A DNA stretch of 64,000 bases, from assembly GCA_016716765.1 (NCBI GenBank), contig JADJVA010000004.1, positions 379,051 through 443,050 on the forward strand. The letters are read 5' to 3'. The position numbers were made by a program, and so were the translations under genes. The notes beneath the pieces are model-generated. The model did not search any database and was not told the DNA's origin. It worked only from the letters and a program-made list of their open reading frames with translations. Below are positions 1 to 7,951 of this stretch, one piece after another. Source of the DNA: Bdellovibrionales bacterium (GTDB lineage Bacteria; Bdellovibrionota; Bdellovibrionia; Bdellovibrionales; UBA1609). Numbering within the stretch: position 1 is the stretch's first letter; each line of letters starts with the position of its first letter.

Positions 1-858
1 TGGGGGATTCAAGCCGGAATCGAGAGCATTTATCCTGGTTTTGCTGTTGAAATGGTAAATACAGCGCAAGCTTCCTTTCGATCAAATAAGCCACCTTTTG
101 CTATTTTTTCTGAATTAGCTATTCTAAGAAGGTCCCTCGCCCGAGCAATGATGCCTGCTGGAGATAGCAGATCCATTATGACTTTTGGATATTTTCGATG
201 GCTAGATCCATTCAGAGATGGGGAATTGGTAGTTCGTTCCATGGCAGGTTATTCGGAAATAGCTCGCATTGATGATGGTGATGATTCCTATTTTCAAAAT
301 GGCGATCTTTCCAAAAGGTTGCGGGGTCGCTTTATAGAAATAATGAATGAACGAGGGTCTTCGCCATCGGATGATAAAAATCGCCAGCCTCTTCAGGATG
401 AAGATGCCAATTATAGAACGTGGATTTTCAAGAGACGCAATTACATCGAAACTGAGATGGGTGTACAGACGGGGTCTGAGTGGTATGTTCTTAATATAGA
501 TACAGATCTAGCATGGGGGACATCGAATCCACCTATTCAGTTGTTGACGGTATTCCATCCTAGAAAAGATGAATCACATGTTATTTTGGATGATGCTATG
601 AAGATATCAGCTCGTGCTATAGAAACAAAGAGTGATCTTGATTTTATGCGTGTGTTGTATTGGATAATGAACGCGACACCGGCACATCGAGGAAGTGCTC
701 TCATTTCGAAAGTGTATTCCATGGCGCTTTACGCACACATCTTTGGGAAGCCAATGCCAGACATACCTGACGGCTTTGATGTATTTGCTATGCTAGAACC
801 CGACTTTCGAACTTTCAATGAACGATATCGGCCAATATTCTTTCCAGTTCCGAAGTGA
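1..858 (+). CDS. Hypothetical protein, 5' end outside window
   Basis: The reading frame is open from the first base of the window, so the 268 residues after the ATG at 52 are a minimum and the true start lies upstream. I see no signal peptide or membrane segment in the visible part, which is a mixed alpha/beta soluble sequence. Near the C-terminus is a helical stretch with NATPAHRGSA followed by a PDI-D-F-AMLEPDF tail. This loosely recalls a 'TPxxRGSA ... pDleA' tail that I remember from some secreted effector or toxin-type proteins, but that is a weak recollection and not an assignment. The gene is followed by about 160 bases before the subtilase gene. Function unknown. Confidence 0.75.
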   Translation, partial: WGIQAGIESIYPGFAVEMVNTAQASFRSNKPPFAIFSELAILRRSLARAMMPAGDSRSIMTFGYFRWLDPFRDGELVVRSMAGYSEIARIDDGDDSYFQNGDLSKRLRGRFIEIMNERGSSPSDDKNRQPLQDEDANYRTWIFKRRNYIETEMGVQTGSEWYVLNIDTDLAWGTSNPPIQLLTVFHPRKDESHVILDDAMKISARAIETKSDLDFMRVLYWIMNATPAHRGSALISKVYSMALYAHIFGKPMPDIPDGFDVFAMLEPDFRTFNERYRPIFFPVPK

Positions 859-1021
859 CTCATTTTGAGACAGGAGGCAAAATTCGTCACTCCTGGTTCA
901 CTTCATTTTGATTCGAGGAATATCTCATAGATAATCGCCTGTCTCCCTCTGTAGAATAGAAGGATAGTACCGATTGAGGGAAAGAACTTCAGGAAACAAG
1001 AGGAGAGCCCGAGACGTGGTG

Positions 1022-2656
1022 ATGTGGGGAAGATATTTGCGACCAACTGGCTTTTTCATCTGTGCCTCAGGTTTTGGCCTCTTGATTGTTTTTAACTCTT
1101 GCGGTGGAGATTTCGCTCCCCGGGCAAGTGTCTGTCGCGCGGCAGACTCTCCGCTCGGAAATCTCGTCAGAAATACTATTGCTGAGAAATCTTTTGAGCG
1201 CCAATATTCATCTCCGTTTTCAGCAGAAAAGGTCCTCTTGGGAGAATATAAGATTTCGAATGGCAGCTTCCAAGGCTTCCAGAAAGTCACGGACAGTCCA
1301 GAAATATTGCCAGTGGGATCAAAGCTTGTCGCCCTTGTCGACACCTCCTGTCTGATGAAGATGAAAACGGAGAATCCTGTTCCAGAATTGCTCAGTATGG
1401 AGTTAACCAAGGATCGGCCCATTTTTAGTGATTTGGATAAGCAAGCCTTCAGTTTTGAAACCTCAAAGCCCCTAGCTGTCAGTGATCTCGAAAACGAAGC
1501 CAGGAAAGACGAGTGTCTTTTGGGGGTCAGCTACAACCGCACTTACAAAATGCAGGCGACATTTAATGACCCAGAGGCGGTCAATCAAGGGCATGTGCGT
1601 GCTCTTAGATTGTTATCCACATTTGATGGCTTTTACGATCAAACAAATGGCATGCCTCTGATCAACAATGGCAGAGAACCAATCATTGCTATCATTGATA
1701 CGGGAGTTGACTATACGCACCCAGATCTTATTTCTAGAATGTGGCGAAATCGAAATGGCGTTGGCATTGATGCCTCAACCATTGGAACTTCGGCCGTGAA
1801 CTATGACCCTATGGACAACTCCTCGATTTCCCACGGCACGCACGTTGCGGGTTTGGTTGCAGCCGCTGGAAATAATGGAGTGGGCCTCATTGGCATCATG
1901 CCGTTTTTTGCAAAGATTATGGCAATTCGAGTGTTCTATTTTCGAGAAAATAGCTATGAAACGACGAGCGAAGTTGTGTCTAACGGAATCCGATTTGCCT
2001 ATCAAAATGGGGCGGATGTCATTAATTTGAGTTTAGGGCGGCTAACCTCCGGTTCGGACAGTGATCCATTTTATCTCGACGCCATTCGTGAAGCAGTCAA
2101 TCGAGACAGTGTGGTCGTTGCGGCCATCGGCAATTCAAGCAGTGCATCAGCGCCAGGACGTCAGGTCGATGGGGTTAACCTGACCTCATTGCCTGCATTG
2201 TATGGTGAATCCATTCAAGGAATGATATCGGTTGGATCCATTGACAGCAATACCAATAATTGGAGCACCTTCAGTCATTTTAGCCCAAGATATGTTGAGC
2301 TCTCAGCCCCGGGAGCGGAAAGTCCGAGTTTGGGTCTTCTTTCAACTGTAACTCCTGTCGCCTTTCATCAGAATCTGCTGTATTCTCGACTTTCTGGAAC
2401 TTCAATGTCGGCCCCAATTGTTTCTGGTGCCGCTGCTCTGACAATCGGAATTCTGCGAAATACGTTTGGAATGAAGCCAAAAGCCGCAGAAGTGGAAAGC
2501 CTGCTTGCAGGCAGCTCTTTTAGGGATAGTAAACTGACTGGTTACTTTAAAGAAGGACGGAGAATGGATTTTGAGGGTTTGATGAGTCTGATTCACAAAA
2601 CCTATCCAGAGACAGTGGGCGCAAGTGGAGTTTTTTCTTCTCGAGGCTGCCCATAG
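1022..2656 (+). CDS. Subtilisin-like (S8) serine protease, predicted lipoprotein
   Basis: The full S8 catalytic set is visible: Asp in IIDTGVDYTHPDL, His in SHGTHVAG, the oxyanion Asn in AAIGNSS and Ser in SGTSMSAP, in the usual order and spacing. The N-terminus is a hydrophobic segment ending in IVFNSCGG, a lipobox-like site of the FNSC type, so the mature protein is probably lipid-anchored and acts in the periplasm or on the surface. About 200 residues lie between the lipobox and the catalytic Asp and could be a propeptide-like region. Start choice: the frame is open from a TTG at 974, with GTG at 1016 and 1019 and ATG at 1022. I prefer 1022 because it gives a signal sequence of normal length; an AGGAG lies at 1001-1005. 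The substrate is unknown. Confidence 0.93.
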   Translation: MWGRYLRPTGFFICASGFGLLIVFNSCGGDFAPRASVCRAADSPLGNLVRNTIAEKSFERQYSSPFSAEKVLLGEYKISNGSFQGFQKVTDSPEILPVGSKLVALVDTSCLMKMKTENPVPELLSMELTKDRPIFSDLDKQAFSFETSKPLAVSDLENEARKDECLLGVSYNRTYKMQATFNDPEAVNQGHVRALRLLSTFDGFYDQTNGMPLINNGREPIIAIIDTGVDYTHPDLISRMWRNRNGVGIDASTIGTSAVNYDPMDNSSISHGTHVAGLVAAAGNNGVGLIGIMPFFAKIMAIRVFYFRENSYETTSEVVSNGIRFAYQNGADVINLSLGRLTSGSDSDPFYLDAIREAVNRDSVVVAAIGNSSSASAPGRQVDGVNLTSLPALYGESIQGMISVGSIDSNTNNWSTFSHFSPRYVELSAPGAESPSLGLLSTVTPVAFHQNLLYSRLSGTSMSAPIVSGAAALTIGILRNTFGMKPKAAEVESLLAGSSFRDSKLTGYFKEGRRMDFEGLMSLIHKTYPETVGASGVFSSRGCP

Positions 2657-2735
2657 CCGCTATTGTGTAGGAGAAATCCTCGCGGAATGAACCTTCGACT
2701 TTTTGATTTAGCAACTTTGTTGGAGAAGGCCATTT

Positions 2736-4796
2736 ATGTCAGATAACCATGTGATATTCACGGATCTTATCTTGATTTTAGGTTCAGCTACTTTGGTAGC
2801 CACGATCTTTCACTCCTTGCGACTGCCGCCAATCGTCGGTTTTCTTATTGCAGGCATTTTAGTCGGTCCACATGGACTTGGATGGGTAAAGACCGTAATG
2901 CGAGTGGAACTCCTCACCGAAATTGCCGGTATTTTATTGATGTTCACGATCGGATTGGAGTTTTCTTTGCGTCAACTGCGTTCCTTGCAAAGAATTTTTC
3001 TTAGCCTTGGAGGGGGGCAGATGGGGATGACCATAGGAGTCAGTTTGCTTGTCCTTCGGTATGGATTTGATCTTTCCTGGCCCCAGTCATTTTTCTTTTC
3101 ATCGATCATTGCTCTCAGTTCGACTGCTGTGGTTTTAAAACTATTAAAAGAGGGAAGAAATCTCGATTCTCCATTTGGACAGACATCGCTGGCAATCCTT
3201 CTCTTCCAAGATTTTTCTGTCATACCTCTGTTGCTGACTGTCCCGCTCTTAGCGGAGGGTGGCGGCGAGCATCTCATTCAATTTGATCCTCTCATGATCG
3301 GCATGTTTCTTTTGAAATCTATGGGGCTTATTTTGTTCATTGGAGTGTGTGCAAGATGGATCGTTCCTTTTGTGCTCGATCGAGTTGTTCGAACCCGTAG
3401 CAGCGAGGTATTTTTCTTTTCGGTCTTATTTATTTGCGGCGGAACGGCACTGTTGATTGAAAAAATAGGTCTCTCTCTTTCTCTTGGGGCTTTTTTTGCT
3501 GGCCTTATGATATCTAGCTCCCCCTTTGGAAAACAGGCAACCGCCGAATTTGCTCCTCTGCGAGATAATTTTTTGGGATTATTTTTTGTTTCAATCGGAA
3601 TGCTGCTGAGTTTGGATTTTCTTGCATCAAATACGCTCCAGATATTGGCCTTTGCTCTTGGCATTTCTTTGTTAAAGTTCATATCTATCTATTTGGTCCT
3701 GTGGTTTTCTGGCCATACCTCTTCTGTTGCCTCCGTCACAGCCTTGATATTATTTCAGATTGGTGAATTTTCATTTATTCTCGCGGATCGTGGCAGGGTC
3801 CTTGGCTTAATGTCGGATAGACAGTATCAGTATTTTTTGGCTGTCTCCATCATTTCACTGATCCTCACTCCCCTACTTTATCGAATTGCGCCAAAGTTGG
3901 GGTTTCGAGACAAGCCCCTCAGCATGGTTTCTCAGCGGTTTCAGAATCTTGCAAAAAGTCTGAAAATTCATTGGATCAGGAGTTTGATTGGCAGCTCATC
4001 AACGAACCAGGAGTCTGCTCCTCAGGGTGGTCATTCGCTTATTATTGGGTTCGGAATTGCAGGACAGGAAGTTGCTTCAGCGTTAAAGTCACTTCGCCTG
4101 CCTTATCGAATCATCGAAATGAACGGAACTTCAGTTCGGGAGGGTCTTAAACGAGGTGAACCTATTTTTTTTGGAGATGGTTCAAAAGAAGAAATACTTC
4201 ATCAGGGCGGGCTTGAGCGAGCTCATTTGGTTATACTTGTCGTAAATAGTTTGGATATTACCGAAGCAATTTTACGAACCATTTATCGGATTCGCCCGGA
4301 AATCAAAGTTCTTGTTCGTTTGCAATATATGCGTGATTTAGAAAAAATGGATTTTAATCCAAATCTTGAGCCCGTCATTTCTGAATTCGAAACTTCATTG
4401 GAAATATTGGCCCGTACCCTACGTGCCTATGGAGCGGACGAGAAGCAGATTTATGACTTTACTCTGGAAGCTCAGCAACGGTTAAAGAGTTCTCGAAATG
4501 GAATTAAGGAGTCCGAGCGAAGAACAATAGACATGCCCGCCTGGCAAGCTCTGGCAAATCTTTACCCCATGAAATTAAAGAGCGATTCCTATGCCGCAGG
4601 AAAGACTCTCGGTGAGCTTGATTTACGAAAGCGCACTGGAGCCACACTTGTCTCTGTTTTTCGTGACGGATTAGGCGTTGCAGTGCCCGATGCCAATTTT
4701 TCTCTTGAAAGGAACGATACGCTATATTTACTCGGTACCAGCGAGTCTATTAAATCCGCAGAATTACTTCTCGCTGGAGAAGCAGCTATCACCTGA
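2736..4796 (+). CDS. CPA2/Kef-type monovalent cation:proton antiporter with RCK domains
   Basis: The first ~390 residues are a run of about twelve hydrophobic helices beginning with the CPA2 signature region (LRLPPIVGFLIAGILVGPHG). Then comes a Rossmann RCK/TrkA-N domain (LIIGFGIAGQEVASAL, about residues 430-545) and a TrkA-C-like domain at about 605-685. Proteins of this build (KefB/KefC/YbaL family) exchange K+ or Na+ for protons across the inner membrane and are gated by nucleotide or small ligands bound to the RCK domain. The ATG is preceded by GGAGAAGG. The gene ends 8 bases inside the 3' end of the convergent gene. Ion specificity cannot be read from the sequence. Confidence 0.93.
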   Translation: MSDNHVIFTDLILILGSATLVATIFHSLRLPPIVGFLIAGILVGPHGLGWVKTVMRVELLTEIAGILLMFTIGLEFSLRQLRSLQRIFLSLGGGQMGMTIGVSLLVLRYGFDLSWPQSFFFSSIIALSSTAVVLKLLKEGRNLDSPFGQTSLAILLFQDFSVIPLLLTVPLLAEGGGEHLIQFDPLMIGMFLLKSMGLILFIGVCARWIVPFVLDRVVRTRSSEVFFFSVLFICGGTALLIEKIGLSLSLGAFFAGLMISSSPFGKQATAEFAPLRDNFLGLFFVSIGMLLSLDFLASNTLQILAFALGISLLKFISIYLVLWFSGHTSSVASVTALILFQIGEFSFILADRGRVLGLMSDRQYQYFLAVSIISLILTPLLYRIAPKLGFRDKPLSMVSQRFQNLAKSLKIHWIRSLIGSSSTNQESAPQGGHSLIIGFGIAGQEVASALKSLRLPYRIIEMNGTSVREGLKRGEPIFFGDGSKEEILHQGGLERAHLVILVVNSLDITEAILRTIYRIRPEIKVLVRLQYMRDLEKMDFNPNLEPVISEFETSLEILARTLRAYGADEKQIYDFTLEAQQRLKSSRNGIKESERRTIDMPAWQALANLYPMKLKSDSYAAGKTLGELDLRKRTGATLVSVFRDGLGVAVPDANFSLERNDTLYLLGTSESIKSAELLLAGEAAIT

Positions 4797-5820
4797 ATTT
4801 ATACCGTCTGCTTATTAGATTGAAAATACCTAGAGTATCGAAGACATCAACTAGGCCACTCGGAAAATATTTCTTGGCCCTTAAAACAATATTCCTGTGA
4901 ACTTGCTCAGACCGATATAGTTGCAATCGTTTCTTCACAAACGCGTGTTTTGGCGTCGAGAGAATTTCTTCAATTTTATCTACAAAATCAATGTCCTGCC
5001 TGTAGCTGATCCATCCTCTCAATAGGGCCATTGCTGCCAGCTTTTCCTCGTCTGATAACTTAGAAAATTGCTTTCCAACTGCTGTCCCCTGCCCATTCTC
5101 TGCTAGAAGACCGACTTCACGAAGTATCTTAATTGCCTCCTGGCCAGGCTCAGGATTGATCATATTTCTCAATCTTGATATGTCATTGAGAGTCCATGCG
5201 CGGTGGACAAAATCATATTCATCCGAAAACGCATGAGCCTCTTCGCGAAAGACGCCATTTAGCCTATTCAGACGCAATTCAGCTTCATTGAATGCCAACT
5301 TTGGGTCACTGTGACCCCCATGTAATCTCAAATAATGACTTAATTCATGTCGTAAAGTAACTCGGCTATAGGGTCCTGAATGAAGGATTTCCATCACCAG
5401 TCGAGGTAAACGGTCAGGAGAGAACCGAACGGATCCCTGTTGCCTGTTGTCTTCGGACATGTCGTAGTCCGTGTCTTCCAAGCCTTTTAGGAGAGCTTCC
5501 ATTTTTTCATCGGGAAAGGAACTAAAATCTTCCGCAATGATCTGAGCCAGAATTTGATCAACGCGAGTCAACTCGTCCGCCCAATTTTGATCAACTGCAA
5601 ATTGTTTTGCGAAAAATCTAAGGATTCTTTCTTTGATTTGGGCAGGTGGTGACAAGTTATTTCGGCAAGCTGAAGCCTCTGCCAAATTCTGAGAGATTAA
5701 AAACAACGGCCCGGCAATGAAGCAAATGAGGCCGTGAAGAAGACAATTTTTGGCATTAGATCGTCTAATTTGGCACAAGGGAGTTTCCTTAAGCAGCTCA
5801 AGGGTAAATAGCAAGCTCAT
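4789..5820 (-). CDS. Exported protein with an HExxH motif, possible zinc metallopeptidase
   Basis: Unknown protein of 343 residues with an N-terminal hydrophobic segment (about residues 29-48) ending near AEASA, consistent with export. Residues around 190-205 contain HELSHYLRLHGGH: the HELSH is an HExxH zinc-peptidase motif, and the nearby His residues could supply a third ligand. The rest of the sequence is charged and helical and I do not recognise a named family. The gene converges on the Kef-type antiporter gene with an 8-base overlap of stop regions. No strong ribosome binding site is seen before the ATG at 5820, so the start could be slightly downstream. Peptidase activity is an inference from one motif. 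Confidence 0.75.
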   Translation of the reverse strand: MSLLFTLELLKETPLCQIRRSNAKNCLLHGLICFIAGPLFLISQNLAEASACRNNLSPPAQIKERILRFFAKQFAVDQNWADELTRVDQILAQIIAEDFSSFPDEKMEALLKGLEDTDYDMSEDNRQQGSVRFSPDRLPRLVMEILHSGPYSRVTLRHELSHYLRLHGGHSDPKLAFNEAELRLNRLNGVFREEAHAFSDEYDFVHRAWTLNDISRLRNMINPEPGQEAIKILREVGLLAENGQGTAVGKQFSKLSDEEKLAAMALLRGWISYRQDIDFVDKIEEILSTPKHAFVKKRLQLYRSEQVHRNIVLRAKKYFPSGLVDVFDTLGIFNLISRRYKFR

Positions 5821-5904
5821 AAGTACTCTATAGCAATACTCGGGCCTTTCGCTGACCAGAAAAAATTCAGGTTCCCTTGCAGGTGGATTGTGATTGAGAG
5901 TCGT

Positions 5905-6315
5905 CTAGAGAATGTCGACCCAATCATCTTCTCCCTGTCGCAATCTGACTCCGACAAGAAGTGATCCTAGGCGCTTTTTTAATTCAATAAAGCAATATTC
6001 TGCGATGTTTTCTACTGTTGGGACCCGTACTTTGAAAAAATCGACTTCATATCCCAAATGCTTTTTGTTGAGGAGTGCAACGACTTCTTTCAGATCTTCT
6101 TCTACGTCGGTGAGATTGACGACTAAACTGGTCTTTGGATCGCGGTGCCCAGCCAGACGCGCTTCCAATATAAAATTATACCCATGGCCATATTCGCTAC
6201 AGGAATCACCAAACACTTTCTGATTTTGGTCTTCGGTCCAGGTAAAATTAAAATATCTCACTCCGGCACTGAAATAAGCCTTTCTCGATAAAATGACTAA
6301 GGATGATTTAGACAT
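5905..6315 (-). CDS. 6-pyruvoyl-tetrahydropterin synthase / QueD-like protein
   Basis: The fold signature of the PTPS/6-carboxytetrahydropterin synthase family is recognisable: an N-terminal FSAG..Y strand, a C(x5)GYN-type segment (CSEYGHGYNF), VVNLTDVEEDLKEVV, an LNKKHLGYEVDFF catalytic-His region, and PTVENIAEY. The usual family role is a step in queuosine or pterin synthesis. Two of the three zinc His positions appear lost: Val19 where the FxAAH His is expected and Tyr46 where the second His of HGH is expected; His44 remains. Length (136 residues) is normal. I start at the ATG at 6315, which has GAGGAG five bases upstream, rather than the longer frame to 6351. The gene is divergent from the M14 gene. 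Confidence 0.8.
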   Translation of the reverse strand: MSKSSLVILSRKAYFSAGVRYFNFTWTEDQNQKVFGDSCSEYGHGYNFILEARLAGHRDPKTSLVVNLTDVEEDLKEVVALLNKKHLGYEVDFFKVRVPTVENIAEYCFIELKKRLGSLLVGVRLRQGEDDWVDIL

Positions 6316-6437
6316 TGGCTCCTCATAATTCAAAAAAAGTGACCAAACCAAGTTCCCCGAAGCTTGACTCTAGTCGAGGCCTGTCCAAGAATGGAGGATA
6401 TATTTTCTGCGTCATTTTTACTGTGAGGCGAGCATTC

Positions 6438-7457
6438 ATGGGCAGACTATTTTTCGCTGTGATCGGAGTTTTGGTGGCTCCCCTAATCCAATCCTGTTCT
6501 AATTTATTGGTAGAAATGAGCAGTGAGAAAATCTCTCTTGCGCCCACTGAGACAACTGCTACCCGAGAAAACCCGCCATTGGTTTCAGCAATTGATTCCT
6601 CAAGTAAAATTCTACCTTCTTCGCTGAAGGTGGAAAAACAGACAGATAAAACTGACAAAAGCGAAATTCAGTATGATCAAAACGAAGTCTCATCCATTTG
6701 CAATCTTGAGTTGGCGCGGCTTCCAGGTCCATTAAAGAGTGAAGATTTTGCCAAAGCTTGTAAAAAAGCTCAGGTGCTTCAGGGATGTGTGAGCGAGGAG
6801 AGACGTCCAATATTTCATTACGAAAGATTAAGCAGTGATTCGAAAGGAAAAAAAATTCTTGCTTTGGCCCTTATTCACGGGGATGAACTGCCCAGCGGCA
6901 GCGTTGCGCGGGCATGGATGGCGAGACTTGAAAGCGTTGAGCCGCGTAATTCCTGGAGAGTTATTCCTGTTTTGAATCCCGATGGATTTGGCAAAAAAAC
7001 CCGTGTCAATGCCCGCGGAGTTGATATCAACCGCAACTTCCCGACAGAGGGATGGGAGCGTGAAGCTGTTCAAAGATGGAAATCAATGAGCAAAAGCGAT
7101 CCTCGTCGATATCCGGGTCCGAATTCAGGAAGTGAAATGGAAACTCGCTGCGCGATGAAGCACATTGAGGATTTTAACCCAGATTTTATTATTTCGATAC
7201 ATACCCCGCTCGGAGTTTTGGATTTTGATGGGCCGAGACTGAAGTATCCCCGTTTTGAGCCCCTACCTTGGATATCATTAGGCAATTTTCCGGGCAGCTT
7301 AGGGCGTTATATGTGGAAAGATCATAACGTTCCCGTGCTGACGATCGAGCTCAAGGGGTCTGGAGGCCTAAAGAGACTTGAGCAGTTTGATCACCTCCAG
7401 GATATCTCAGGCACGGTGGCCATTCAGTCTAACAAAGCCAAGGAAGAAAAGAACTAG
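6438..7457 (+). CDS. M14-family zinc carboxypeptidase, murein-peptide-amidase (MpaA)-like lipoprotein
   Basis: The M14 metallopeptidase elements are present: HGDE (HxxE zinc pair), DINRNFP, the third zinc His in ISIHTP, and the catalytic Glu in LTIELKG. The compact catalytic domain and NRNFP version resemble MpaA, which removes diaminopimelate from gamma-D-Glu-mDAP murein peptides. That substrate is an inference. The N-terminus from the ATG at 6438 (after GAGGCGAG) reads as a signal segment ending LIQSC, so this is a probable lipoprotein with a low-complexity Ser/Thr/Lys linker before the enzyme domain. The frame is open from a TTG at 6315 but that extension lacks sense as a signal peptide. 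The stop codon is immediately followed by the ATG of cdd, suggesting coupled translation. Confidence 0.88.
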   Translation: MGRLFFAVIGVLVAPLIQSCSNLLVEMSSEKISLAPTETTATRENPPLVSAIDSSSKILPSSLKVEKQTDKTDKSEIQYDQNEVSSICNLELARLPGPLKSEDFAKACKKAQVLQGCVSEERRPIFHYERLSSDSKGKKILALALIHGDELPSGSVARAWMARLESVEPRNSWRVIPVLNPDGFGKKTRVNARGVDINRNFPTEGWEREAVQRWKSMSKSDPRRYPGPNSGSEMETRCAMKHIEDFNPDFIISIHTPLGVLDFDGPRLKYPRFEPLPWISLGNFPGSLGRYMWKDHNVPVLTIELKGSGGLKRLEQFDHLQDISGTVAIQSNKAKEEKN

Positions 7458-7868
7458 ATGAGCCTCACTCCTTCCCTAAAAAAGCAACTTCTTGATGCCG
7501 CCATAAAGGCGCGATTGAATTCTTATAGCCCCTACAGTAAATGCAAGGTCGGCTCGGCACTCTTGATGGATGATCAACGAATATTTTCTGGTTGCAACAT
7601 TGAAAACGCCTCCTACGGGGCCACCATCTGCGCCGAAAGGTCTGCGATATTTTCAGCGATCGGACAGGGATTTAAAAATGTGCAAGCCATATTGGTTGTG
7701 ACAGATTCTCTCGAACCATGGCCTCCCTGCGGGATGTGCCGTCAGGTCCTGAGCGAATTTGCCTCAGCAGAGGTCCCTGTTTTCCTGTGCAACCTCGATG
7801 GAGTTGTGAGAGAGAAAACCCTAGGAGAGCTCTGCCCTCACTTTTTTGGGCCTCTCCAACTATCTTGA
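7458..7868 (+). CDS. cdd: Cytidine deaminase
   Basis: At 136 residues this is a typical short, tetrameric-type cytidine deaminase. It carries the active-site CAERSAI (zinc Cys and catalytic Glu) and PPCGMCRQ (two zinc Cys), preceded by GCNIENASYG. The enzyme converts cytidine and deoxycytidine to uridine and deoxyuridine in pyrimidine salvage. The ATG follows the stop codon of the M14 peptidase gene with no gap, so the two are probably one transcript; both roles would suit recycling of scavenged cell material. Confidence 0.96.
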   Translation: MSLTPSLKKQLLDAAIKARLNSYSPYSKCKVGSALLMDDQRIFSGCNIENASYGATICAERSAIFSAIGQGFKNVQAILVVTDSLEPWPPCGMCRQVLSEFASAEVPVFLCNLDGVVREKTLGELCPHFFGPLQLS

Positions 7869-7951
7869 GCTTTTTTCTTGATACCCCGGTCAAATTCCAG
7901 CAGTCAGTCCGCGGTTAATCTCGTCAGTCTCAGGTAGGTAGTCCTCATAGA

